From Suilimivivens sp964507235 (GTDB lineage Bacteria; Bacillota; Clostridia; Lachnospirales; Lachnospiraceae): a DNA stretch of 10,176 bases. The translations under genes and the position numbers were made by a program. The notes under the pieces are model-generated. The model was not told where the DNA came from, did no database searches, and saw nothing but the letters and a program-made list of their open reading frames with translations. Location of the stretch: contig CAZDPE010000091.1 of NCBI GenBank assembly GCA_964507235.1, forward strand, positions 1 to 10,176. The letters are read 5' to 3'. Each line of letters opens with the position of its first letter. The stretch's first letter is position 1. Positions 1-6,115 of the stretch are shown here, piece after piece.

Positions 1-139
1 TAATATCTACTTATCAAGGTTCATCCGACCGGTGGATCTTGGTCGGCAGGCTCAAAATTCCGAGAGCCTATTAGACAATGTTCCTTATTATATTCGGAAC
101 TGACTGCCGCTGATTTTCAGTATAGCACGCGTCCGCCTC
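1..139. other. Cluster of inverted repeats, possible structured RNA or palindromic element
   Basis: No convincing coding sequence is seen here. Four perfect short inverted repeats follow one another: CCGACC 25-30 with GGTCGG 41-46; AGGCTC 48-53 with GAGCCT 64-69; GTTCC 80-84 with GGAAC 96-100; CTGA/TCAG around 110-120. A longer-range pair, CGGCAG 44-49 with CTGCCG 104-109, could close the second and third hairpins into a multibranch fold that competes with the first. The element lies just 3' of the MetY-like remnant on the minus strand and may continue beyond the left edge. I do not recognise the family. The pairing is seen directly; a functional RNA is an inference, and a mobile-element end is an alternative. 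Confidence 0.35.
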
Positions 140-592
140 CTATACCAGTCCTGTTTTTTCAAGGGCCTGCTTAATATCGGAAAAAATATCCTCAACATCC
201 TCAATACCTACCGAAAGCCTGAAAAAGCCGTTTGAAAATTCATCAGGATACAGATACTGTCTTTCGTCATCCTCCCCTAAAAATACAATCAGGCTCTCAT
301 CATGTCCCAGAGAAGCGGCTGAGGTAATCACCTTCAGACAGCTGACAAATTTGTTGTGCGTGTCGTGGTCGGCTTTCAGCCCAAATGATAATACACCGCC
401 GAAACCACGGGTCATTTGTCTGCATGCCACCCCATATCCTTTATTGCTTTTCAAGCCAGGATATGCCACAAAGCTGACACAGGGCAGTGTTTCCAGCCAT
501 TTGGCTATTGCAAGGGCATTTTCAGCATTCCCGGCATGTACCGCACGGGTTGCAAATCCATATTTTTCTCCTGTATTTATAAACTCACTCAT
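140..592 (-). pseudogene. Cys/Met-metabolism PLP-dependent enzyme (O-acetylhomoserine sulfhydrylase-like), internally deleted
   Basis: An open frame of 150 codons, against about 425 usual for O-acetylhomoserine (thiol)-lyases. Residues 1-22 match the extreme N-terminus of that family (YGFATRAVHAGN). From about residue 23 the protein jumps to the C-terminal domain: ENALAIAKWLE, YPGLKSNKGYG, GFGGVLSFG (about 64-72), SAASLG, and the family ending with FRLSVGIED. The roughly 270 residues between them, including the cofactor-binding domain and the Schiff-base lysine, are missing without loss of frame. The start is supported by AAGGAG ten bases upstream. The intact family makes homocysteine or methionine-related thiols from O-acetylhomoserine in the cytoplasm. 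This version cannot bind PLP in the normal way, so it is called a remnant; a misassembly would look the same. Confidence 0.75.
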
Positions 593-751
593 TCTTCAGC
601 TCTCCTTATTTTTATTTCATATTATTCCTATATGTTATATATTTTTACTAAATAATACCATACTGATTAAAAGAAGTAAATAATAGAAAATACCTACTTT
701 ATAAATATTGCCTTCAAACTGGTATGGCTGTTTTTATTTAAATTGGCTATT

Positions 752-780
752 TTGATAAAGCCATTTTTGCATATAATAAT
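752..780 (+). promoter_or_regulatory. Likely sigma-A promoter of pdxST
   Basis: TTGATA (752-757) is followed after 17 bases by AATAAT (775-780), each one mismatch from consensus. An overlapping TATAAT (772-777) is an alternative -10 box. Transcription would begin near 786-788, leaving a leader of about 40 bases before pdxS. Two direct repeats, TGGCT at 725-729 and 744-748 (19 bases apart), plus AGCCA at 759-763, lie over and upstream of the -35 box and may bind a regulator. The 12-bp palindrome ATACATATGTAT (785-796) sits at the start of transcription. No regulator gene such as pdxR is visible nearby. Confidence 0.5.
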
Positions 781-826
781 CTACATACATATGTATATAA
801 AATAATCTTGATAGGAGATATAGGAA

Positions 827-1699
827 ATGAATGACAGATACGAACTAAATAAACAGCTTGCACAAATGTTAAAAGGCGGCGTAATCATGGATGTCACCAC
901 CCCGGAACAGGCACGGATAGCAGAAGATGCAGGAGCCTGTGCAGTCATGACCCTGGAGAGAATCCCGGCGGATATCAGAGCTGCCGGCGGTGTTTCCCGT
1001 ATGAGCGACCCGAAAATGATAAAAGGAATCCAAAACGCTGTTTCCATACCCGTTATGGCAAAATGCCGTATCGGTCATTTCGTGGAGGCTCAGATTCTGG
1101 AGGCAATAGAAATTGATTATATTGACGAAAGTGAAGTGCTTTCTCCTGCCGATGACAAATACCATATTGATAAAGCACAATTTAAGGTACCCTTTGTATG
1201 CGGTGCCAGAGATTTAGGTGAAGCCTTAAGAAGAATTGCCGAAGGCGCCTCCATGATTCGTACCAAAGGAGAGCCCGGCACCGGTGATGTGGTTCAGGCC
1301 GTCCGTCATATGCGATCCATGAATGCAGAGATTCGCCGTATTCAAAACCTACGCTCTGACGAGCTTTATGAAGCAGCCAAGCAGCTGCAGGTTCCTTACG
1401 ATTTGATTCAGTATGTACACGAAAATGGAAAACTTCCTGTTGTGAATTTTGCAGCCGGCGGCGTTGCCACGCCTGCCGATGCCGCCCTGATGATGCAGCT
1501 TGGCGCAGAGGGTGTTTTTGTGGGCTCCGGCATTTTTAAATCCGGTAATCCTGTCAAACGCGCTGCCGCCATTGTCAAGGCTGTAACCAACTATACAGAC
1601 GCAAAATTAATTGCGGAATTATCCGAAGATTTGGGCGAGGCCATGGTAGGAATTAATGAACAGGAAATTGCATTGATTATGGAAGAAAGAGGAAAATAA
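827..1699 (+). CDS. pdxS: Pyridoxal 5'-phosphate synthase lyase subunit PdxS
   Basis: A full-length 290-residue PdxS (SOR/SNZ family). It builds the pyridine ring of PLP from ribose 5-phosphate, glyceraldehyde 3-phosphate and ammonia delivered by PdxT; family members form a cytoplasmic dodecamer. The family's active residues are visible: Asp22 (GGVIMDV), Lys79 (MAKCRIGH), which forms the first covalent adduct, and Lys147 (RTKGEPGTG), the second lysine. The phosphate-binding FAAGGVATPADAA (about 209-221) and GVFVGSGIF segments close the (beta/alpha)8 barrel. AGGAG at 813-817 fixes the start. pdxT follows after 16 bases with its own ribosome binding site, giving a two-gene operon. Length and motifs are normal throughout. 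Confidence 0.98.
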   Translation: MNDRYELNKQLAQMLKGGVIMDVTTPEQARIAEDAGACAVMTLERIPADIRAAGGVSRMSDPKMIKGIQNAVSIPVMAKCRIGHFVEAQILEAIEIDYIDESEVLSPADDKYHIDKAQFKVPFVCGARDLGEALRRIAEGASMIRTKGEPGTGDVVQAVRHMRSMNAEIRRIQNLRSDELYEAAKQLQVPYDLIQYVHENGKLPVVNFAAGGVATPADAALMMQLGAEGVFVGSGIFKSGNPVKRAAAIVKAVTNYTDAKLIAELSEDLGEAMVGINEQEIALIMEERGK

Positions 1700-1715
1700 A
1701 AGCGGAGGATTCAAT

Positions 1716-2282
1716 ATGACTATTGGTGTTCTTGCTCTGCAGGGGGCTTTTTTAGAACATGAGCAGGTTCTGAAAAAGCTGAATGCGGACTATTTTGAAA
1801 TCAGACAGCTTTCAGACCTTGACCGGAAATTTGACGGTCTGATTCTTCCCGGCGGTGAGAGCACCGTTATGGGAAAGCTGCTGCATGAGCTGGCACTTTA
1901 TGAGCCTTTAAAGCAAAAAATACAAGATGGGCTTCCTGTATTCGGAACCTGCGCCGGTTTGATTCTTCTTGCAAAAACAGTGGATTTGGGTCTGCCTTAC
2001 CTGGCAACTATGAATATCGGCGTCAAACGGAATGCTTATGGCAGGCAGCTTGGCAGCTTTTATACAAAAGCAGATTTTAAGGGCATTGGCCATGTTCCCA
2101 TGATCTTTATCCGGGCTCCGTATATTCTGAATGTATCAGGGGCTGCTGAAATCCTTGCAGAAGTGGATGGGCATATTGTTGCCGCCAGAGAAGATAATCA
2201 GCTTGTAACCGCTTTTCATCCTGAACTCTCAGACGATTTACGTATCCATGAATATTTTCTCAAAATGGTAAGGGAGCGCTGA
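1716..2282 (+). CDS. pdxT: Pyridoxal 5'-phosphate synthase glutaminase subunit PdxT
   Basis: A 188-residue class I (triad) glutamine amidotransferase of the PdxT/SNO family. It hydrolyses glutamine and channels the ammonia to PdxS, and is active only when docked on it. The nucleophile Cys79 lies in FGTCAGL, and the His168-Glu170 pair of the triad in AFHPEL. LPGGEST (45-51) forms the oxyanion and substrate loop, and VKRNAYGRQ (103-111) is the usual family signature. GGAGG (1704-1708) lies seven bases before the start. Length matches the family. The last codons and the stop form one arm and the loop of the operon terminator, so the 3' end of the coding sequence also serves termination. Confidence 0.97.
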   Translation: MTIGVLALQGAFLEHEQVLKKLNADYFEIRQLSDLDRKFDGLILPGGESTVMGKLLHELALYEPLKQKIQDGLPVFGTCAGLILLAKTVDLGLPYLATMNIGVKRNAYGRQLGSFYTKADFKGIGHVPMIFIRAPYILNVSGAAEILAEVDGHIVAAREDNQLVTAFHPELSDDLRIHEYFLKMVRER

Positions 2283-2300
2283 TGCACTCCCTTACCATTT
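2263..2300. terminator. Bidirectional intrinsic terminator between pdxT and the convergent ATPase gene
   Basis: A perfect 14-bp stem pairs 2263-2276 with 2287-2300 around a 10-base loop that holds the pdxT stop codon (2280-2282). On the plus strand it is followed by a modest T-rich stretch (ATTTATTCC). On the minus strand it is followed by TTTT, so it can end transcripts from both convergent operons. The left arm is coding sequence of pdxT. Confidence 0.75.
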
Positions 2301-2361
2301 ATTCCTAAGGATAAATTACCGGCTTTAAATAATACCCTTTCCTCTTTTATATCATTACCTG

Positions 2362-4038
2362 TTACAGTTTAAACAACGTACTTAAAATTCCTCTTCCCAA
2401 AGAAGCCCCCACATTTCCGCCAAGCTTCTTTCCAAAACTGCCTCCCACAGACTTGCCGATACTGTTTCCAAGCTCTCTGCCTATGGTTCCGGCTGCGGAG
2501 TTCGCTACGCTTTTTGCAGCTGACTTTACCTGCTTTTCTCTTGCCGCAGCTTTTTTCTCTTCTGCCTTTTTCGCCGCTTCTTCTTCTTTAAGCCGCTGCT
2601 TTTCAGCTGCCGCTTCCTCCCGCTGGCGCTGTTTTTCGGCTGCTGCCTGCTCTTTCTCCCACTGTTTTTCGGCTGCCGCTTCTTCTTTAAGCCGCTGCTT
2701 CTCGGCCGCCGCTTCTTCAGCCTCCTGCTGCGCCTTTTCTTCATCAGCAACCGCTTTCCGCTTTAGAAATTCATAGGCAGAATCCCTGTCTATCATCTCC
2801 GAATATCTGGTATATAAAAGACTTCCTGTTATCTGATTCCTTCTGATTTCATCATCCAGCGCCCCCATCTGGCTCTGAGGCGGAAGCACACTGCATTTTT
2901 TCACAACTGTAGGCACGCCATCCTCATCCAGCACGGAAATCAAAGCTTCTCCGATTCCCAGATTCGTCAATGTTTGATAAGTGTCAAATTCGGGATTCTC
3001 CCTGAAAGACTGAGCTGCTGCTCTGGCTCCCTTCTGCTCTGCAGGAGTATAGGCATGAAGCGCATGCTGAACCTTATTTCCAAGCTGCCCCAATACACCG
3101 TTTGGAATATCCTCAGGACTCTGGGTAATAAAATAAATGCCAACCCCCTTGGAGCGAATCAGTTTCACTACCTGTTCAATCTTTTCAAGCAGTACCTTTG
3201 AAGCAGATTTAAACAGCAGATGGGCTTCATCAAAGAAAAATACCATTTTGGGCTTTTCCAAATCCCCCGCCTCAGGCAATGTTTCAAACAATTCCGATAT
3301 CATCCACAGCATAAAGGTTGCATACATAGTAGGGCTGTTAATCAGCTTCTGGCAGTCCAGAATCTGAATTGCACCCTTTCCGTTGCAGTCAGTACACAGC
3401 CAGTCTTTGATATCAAGGGCAGGCTCCCCAAAGAAATATTCTCCCCCTTCCGCTTCCAGGGCCGCCACGGCCCTTATAATTGCGCCAAGGCTCTGCTTGG
3501 AAATATTGCCATAAGTAAGGGAAAGCTCCTTGGAATTTTCTCCTACATACTGGAGCATTGCCCGTAAATCCTTGGTATCAATCAAAAGCAATTCCTCATC
3601 ATCCGCAATTTTAAATACAATGGTAAGAATGTCTGTCTGCGTTTCATTTAAGTCCATAATTCTGGCAAGAAGAAGAGGCCCCATCTCAGAAATTGTGGTT
3701 CTTAAGGGCAGTCCTTTCTCACCATATACATCCCAGAAAGCGGCGGGATACGAATGAAAATCAAAGCCCGTTTCTGAAAGCCCCATGGCATCCATCCGCT
3801 TTTTCAGGCTTTCGCTTTCCGTTCCCGGTCTACACATACCTGCCAGATCACCTTTTACATCCGCTAAAAAAACCGGCACGCCGCAGTCGCTGAAGGATTC
3901 TGCCAGTACCTTTAAGGTAATGGTCTTACCCGTTCCCGTCGCGCCCGCAATCATTCCGTGCCGGTTTGCCATTTTAGGATAAATATATACTTTTTCTTCC
4001 CCGGATTTTCCAATCCAGATTTTATTCTCATGATACAT
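2362..4038 (-). CDS. HerA-like P-loop ATPase (DUF853/YjgR-type) with coiled-coil and Gly-rich C-terminus
   Basis: 558 residues. The first 420 or so match the DUF853 branch of the HerA/FtsK motor ATPases, cytoplasmic proteins thought to move along or process DNA; substrate and role are poorly known. Walker A is GATGTGKT (32-39). Walker B is MVFFFDEAH (265-273) with Asp270 and Glu271. ITQSPEDIP (304-312) is the sensor-like loop. From about 420 the protein departs from the ATPase fold: four exact-phase 11-residue repeats of the EEAAAEKQRLK type (441-484), then a Lys/Glu helix, then a glycine-spaced tail (about 517-550) like a glycine zipper. The start has a strong AGGAGGT nine bases upstream (4046-4052). 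The gene follows the 80-residue gene on the same strand after 79 bases, probably with its own promoter. The molecular role remains inferred. Confidence 0.88.
   Translation of the reverse strand: MYHENKIWIGKSGEEKVYIYPKMANRHGMIAGATGTGKTITLKVLAESFSDCGVPVFLADVKGDLAGMCRPGTESESLKKRMDAMGLSETGFDFHSYPAAFWDVYGEKGLPLRTTISEMGPLLLARIMDLNETQTDILTIVFKIADDEELLLIDTKDLRAMLQYVGENSKELSLTYGNISKQSLGAIIRAVAALEAEGGEYFFGEPALDIKDWLCTDCNGKGAIQILDCQKLINSPTMYATFMLWMISELFETLPEAGDLEKPKMVFFFDEAHLLFKSASKVLLEKIEQVVKLIRSKGVGIYFITQSPEDIPNGVLGQLGNKVQHALHAYTPAEQKGARAAAQSFRENPEFDTYQTLTNLGIGEALISVLDEDGVPTVVKKCSVLPPQSQMGALDDEIRRNQITGSLLYTRYSEMIDRDSAYEFLKRKAVADEEKAQQEAEEAAAEKQRLKEEAAAEKQWEKEQAAAEKQRQREEAAAEKQRLKEEEAAKKAEEKKAAAREKQVKSAAKSVANSAAGTIGRELGNSIGKSVGGSFGKKLGGNVGASLGRGILSTLFKL
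2587..2718 (-). repeat. Four tandem 33-bp repeats encoding hendecad coiled coil
   Basis: Within the HerA-like gene, codons 441-484 encode four consecutive 11-residue units: EEAAAEKQRLK, EEAAAEKQWEK, EQAAAEKQRQR, EEAAAEKQRLK. A period of eleven gives a right-handed hendecad coiled coil, suggesting self-association of the subunits through their tails. The DNA copies are similar but not identical, so copy number could vary between strains by slippage. Confidence 0.8.
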
Positions 4039-4114
4039 GTATCATACCTCCTGGTATTTATTTACACTGATTTTTAACTATTAATACTGTATCATGAGAA
4101 TTTTTTTTAATCAA
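4024..4114 (-). promoter_or_regulatory. Promoter and palindromic operator region of the HerA-like gene
   Basis: On the minus strand TTGATT (4114-4109) is spaced 17 bases from TACAGT (4091-4086), a possible promoter. A perfect 16-bp palindrome, ATGATACATGTATCAT (4030-4045), spans the start codon and reaches to the ribosome binding site. A 13-bp inverted repeat pairs 4024-4036 with 4089-4101, so the same motif recurs in the promoter spacer. This could be a two-site operator or, in an RNA starting further upstream, a hairpin hiding the start. Part of the palindrome is simply the Met-Tyr-His codons. Confidence 0.4.
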
Positions 4115-4117
4115 TCC

Positions 4118-4360
4118 CTATTCCTTCAGGAAATCCCCTACAGGCGAAGTGTTGTACTGCTTGATGATTTCAATAATCACAGAGCCGTCAGGCTGCTTTT
4201 CTTCAGATACGATTCTATACTGGGTTCTGCTTCTTTCCAGCTGCTTCTTATATCTGATTACTTCTTCATCAACCATTTTTTCTGCATAGGCATGACCCAT
4301 GTCCTCCTTTAACATAAAGTGGAGAATCTGACGGATACAGGCTGCTTTTACTCTTTTCAT
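4118..4360 (-). CDS. Conserved-looking small hypothetical protein, 80 residues
   Basis: Not recognised. It has a good ribosome binding site (AAAGGAG, 4368-4374 read on the minus strand, seven bases before ATG), so it is very probably expressed. The protein is soluble, with no signal peptide or membrane segment. Residues 1-48 look helical and charged (MKRVKAACIRQILHFMLKED, then DEEVIRYKKQLERSRTQY). Residues 49-68 look like two beta strands around a turn (YRIVSEEKQPDGSVIIEIIKQY). The opening resembles a small helix-turn-helix or adaptor fold, but no DNA-binding motif can be claimed. It precedes the HerA-like ATPase on the same strand and could be co-transcribed. Upstream lies a 17-bp palindrome (4432-4448) that could control it. 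No function is assigned. Confidence 0.7.
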   Translation of the reverse strand: MKRVKAACIRQILHFMLKEDMGHAYAEKMVDEEVIRYKKQLERSRTQYRIVSEEKQPDGSVIIEIIKQYNTSPVGDFLKE

Positions 4361-4431
4361 ATTATAGCTCCTTTCAAAAGCAATTTCTTATCTTTATTTT
4401 ATATTTAAATTTTCGATTTTGTAAGTCTTTT

Positions 4432-4448
4432 TTGTGCATATAGCACAA
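4432..4448. promoter_or_regulatory. Palindrome TTGTGC-n5-GCACAA, candidate operator
   Basis: A perfect 6-bp inverted repeat with a 5-base spacer lies 71 bases upstream of the 80-residue gene, in AT-rich DNA that must contain its promoter. The size and symmetry fit a dimeric helix-turn-helix repressor site. No regulator is encoded next to it. Confidence 0.35.
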
Positions 4449-4565
4449 TTTTCGTGATTTTTACGCATCCATATTATGCATTTTTTATTCATTTTGCTGA
4501 TTTCAGAATATTTATAATTCAAAATGACCAACCTCTTAAAAATACATTTTTGTACAAAAAAACTT

Positions 4566-4594
4566 TTGCAAAAAAACATGGAATGTAATATAAT
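4566..4594 (+). promoter_or_regulatory. Strong sigma-A promoter of the MATE-kinase operon
   Basis: TTGCAA (4566-4571) and a perfect TATAAT (4589-4594) are separated by 17 bases. Transcription should start near 4601, giving a leader of about 105 bases. A 14-bp palindrome (4547-4560) ends six bases before the -35 box and could be an operator. Confidence 0.7.
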
Positions 4595-4628
4595 ATGTAA
4601 GCTGAAAAACAGAAAAAACGTAAAGTAA

Positions 4629-4684
4629 AAGCGTGTAGCCGTAGGCGTAAGTCCAGTTCTTAAGGCTATACGCTTATTTTTTTT
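4629..4684 (+). terminator. Leader terminator or attenuator upstream of the MATE gene
   Basis: A 12-bp stem pairs 4629-4640 with 4664-4675 (one G-U pair) around a 23-base loop, then eight T residues at 4677-4684. The ribosome binding site of the MATE gene begins three bases later. Placed between promoter and gene, this should stop most transcripts unless read-through is allowed. An alternative pairing, TAGGCGT (4642-4648) with ACGCTTA (4670-4676), would disrupt the stem. No known riboswitch class is recognised. The prematurely ended RNA, about 84 bases, could itself be a small RNA. Confidence 0.75.
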
Positions 4685-4705
4685 GCAAGGAGGTTTATTT
4701 CATTT

Positions 4706-6115
4706 ATGGAACAAAAATCTAACACATTTCTGGAAACAGAAAGTATCGGAAATCTTATGAGGAAATATGCGGTACCCTGCATTATTTCTCTTCTGGTGGC
4801 AGCATTATACAATATTGTAGACCAGATTTTCATTGCCAACGCCAGTTATCTAGGCTCCTACGGAAATGCTGCAAATACTGTAGTTTTCCCTCTTACCGTA
4901 ATCGCTCTTGCCATTGCGGTAATGATTGGTGACGGCTGCTGTGCTTTTGTCAGCATCTGCCTTGGCGCCGGCGAAAAAGAAAATGCACATAAGAGCGTAG
5001 GCAGCGCTGTTATACTGTGCATTATTGCCAGTCTGATTTTGACTGCTGTTTACTTTATCTTTATGAATCCCATTTTAACAATGTTCGGCGGCACGGTGAA
5101 TGAGGAAACCTTCCGCCATTCCAGGGAATATTTTATTTATATTTCCATGGGTATTCCTTTTTATATGTTCGGTCAGGCAATGAATCCTGTTATCCGTTCA
5201 GACGGAAGCCCTAAATTTGCCATGATTTCAACACTGGGCGGCGCCGTTGTAAACATTATTCTTGACCCTGTATTTATCTTCATCTTCAAATGGGGCATGA
5301 TGGGTGCTGCCGTTGCAACCGTATTCGGCCAGGTACTTACCGCTCTTTTGTCCATTTGGTATCTTTGCCATATGAAAGCAATTAAGCTGAATAAAAGCAG
5401 TTTCCGCATTCACGGCAAGCTTGCCGGTAAATATCTGCCCCTTGGCATCTGCAGCTTCTTATCACAGATTTCACTGGTAGCAGCCATGGCAGCTATTAAC
5501 AATATGATTCGTAAATACGGCGCCCTGGACGAAATTTTCGGTCAGACACAATATGCCCAGATTCCTATGGCCGTGGTCGGCATCGTTATGAAATTCTTCC
5601 AGATAGTAATCTCCATTGCCGTAGGTATGGCAGCAGGCTGTATTCCTATTGTAGGCTATAATATTGGCGCCGGCCGCCAGGACAGAGCAAAAACCTTATT
5701 TACCAAGCTGCTCATTTCAGAGGCAGTTGTCGGGTTTGCAGCGCTTCTCATCGTTGAATTTCTGCCCGGACAGCTGATTGCTATTTTCGGTGCGGCAAAT
5801 GAAAGCGTTTATTATACGGACTTTGCAATAAAGAGCTTCCGCATCTATCTGTGCCTGATGCCTCTTGCCACTGTAAATAAGTCAACCTTTATTTACTTAC
5901 AATCCCTTGGTAAAGCGGTTACATCCACCATGCTTTCCATGGTCAGAGAAGTTGTATTCGGTGTAGGCTTTGCTTTGATTCTGCCCCGTTTCTTCGGCTT
6001 AGATGGTGTCCTGTACTCCATGCCCGTATCAGATGCACTGACCTTTATCATTTCGTTAATTGTTATTATTTATACTTATAAAACATTAAAGCCTGTAAAA
6101 AAGGAGGTAAACTAA
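4706..6115 (+). CDS. MATE family multidrug or metabolite exporter
   Basis: 469 residues with the usual twelve hydrophobic segments of MATE proteins, in two six-helix halves. These inner-membrane exporters use sodium or proton gradients to expel cationic drugs or metabolites. Features include Pro23 in the first helix, NIVDQIFIA (36-44), GDGCCAFVSICLGAGE (75-90), IRSDGSPK (163-170), NIILDPVFIF (183-192) closing the first half, and GCIPIVGYNIGAGR (311-324), the second-half counterpart. This resembles the MepA-like subfamily common in Clostridia; the substrate cannot be told from sequence. AAGGAGGT (4687-4694) lies about 11 bases before the start. The stop codon abuts the next ATG, and the final codons contain that gene's ribosome binding site, so the two are likely translationally coupled. 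Expression is probably limited by the leader terminator. Confidence 0.95.
   Translation: MEQKSNTFLETESIGNLMRKYAVPCIISLLVAALYNIVDQIFIANASYLGSYGNAANTVVFPLTVIALAIAVMIGDGCCAFVSICLGAGEKENAHKSVGSAVILCIIASLILTAVYFIFMNPILTMFGGTVNEETFRHSREYFIYISMGIPFYMFGQAMNPVIRSDGSPKFAMISTLGGAVVNIILDPVFIFIFKWGMMGAAVATVFGQVLTALLSIWYLCHMKAIKLNKSSFRIHGKLAGKYLPLGICSFLSQISLVAAMAAINNMIRKYGALDEIFGQTQYAQIPMAVVGIVMKFFQIVISIAVGMAAGCIPIVGYNIGAGRQDRAKTLFTKLLISEAVVGFAALLIVEFLPGQLIAIFGAANESVYYTDFAIKSFRIYLCLMPLATVNKSTFIYLQSLGKAVTSTMLSMVREVVFGVGFALILPRFFGLDGVLYSMPVSDALTFIISLIVIIYTYKTLKPVKKEVN

Larger units (their letters stand above)
4361..4705. other. 345-base divergent intergenic region
   Basis: This AT-rich stretch separates the minus-strand 80-residue gene from the plus-strand MATE gene. 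It holds the palindrome at 4432-4448, a 14-bp palindrome TTTTTGTACAAAAA (4547-4560) just upstream of the MATE -35 box, the MATE promoter (4566-4594), and the leader terminator (4629-4684). A weak TATAAA near 4400 on the minus strand could serve the 80-residue gene, but no good -35 box accompanies it. A 61-codon minus-strand frame (4394-4579) has poor composition and was not accepted as a gene. Confidence 0.6.

Noticed and set aside
10..70. Possible SAM-I (S-box) riboswitch, since CTTATCAAG matches its opening
   Set aside because: The conserved GGCAACC core and the closing TGAGAGATAAG-like strand are absent, and the orientation does not fit control of the neighbouring MetY-like gene.
2453..2776. 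107-codon plus-strand frame rich in Ser, Ala and Cys
   Set aside because: It is the mirror of the Glu/Ala/Lys coiled-coil codons of the HerA-like gene and has no independent sign of being coding.
4394..4579. 61-codon minus-strand frame upstream of the 80-residue gene
   Set aside because: Lys/Ile/Cys-rich composition of AT-rich DNA, no ribosome binding site, and it covers likely promoter elements.
4595..4600. ATG-TAA minimal frame as a leader peptide for the MATE attenuator
   Set aside because: It lies upstream of or at the predicted transcription start and has no ribosome binding site.
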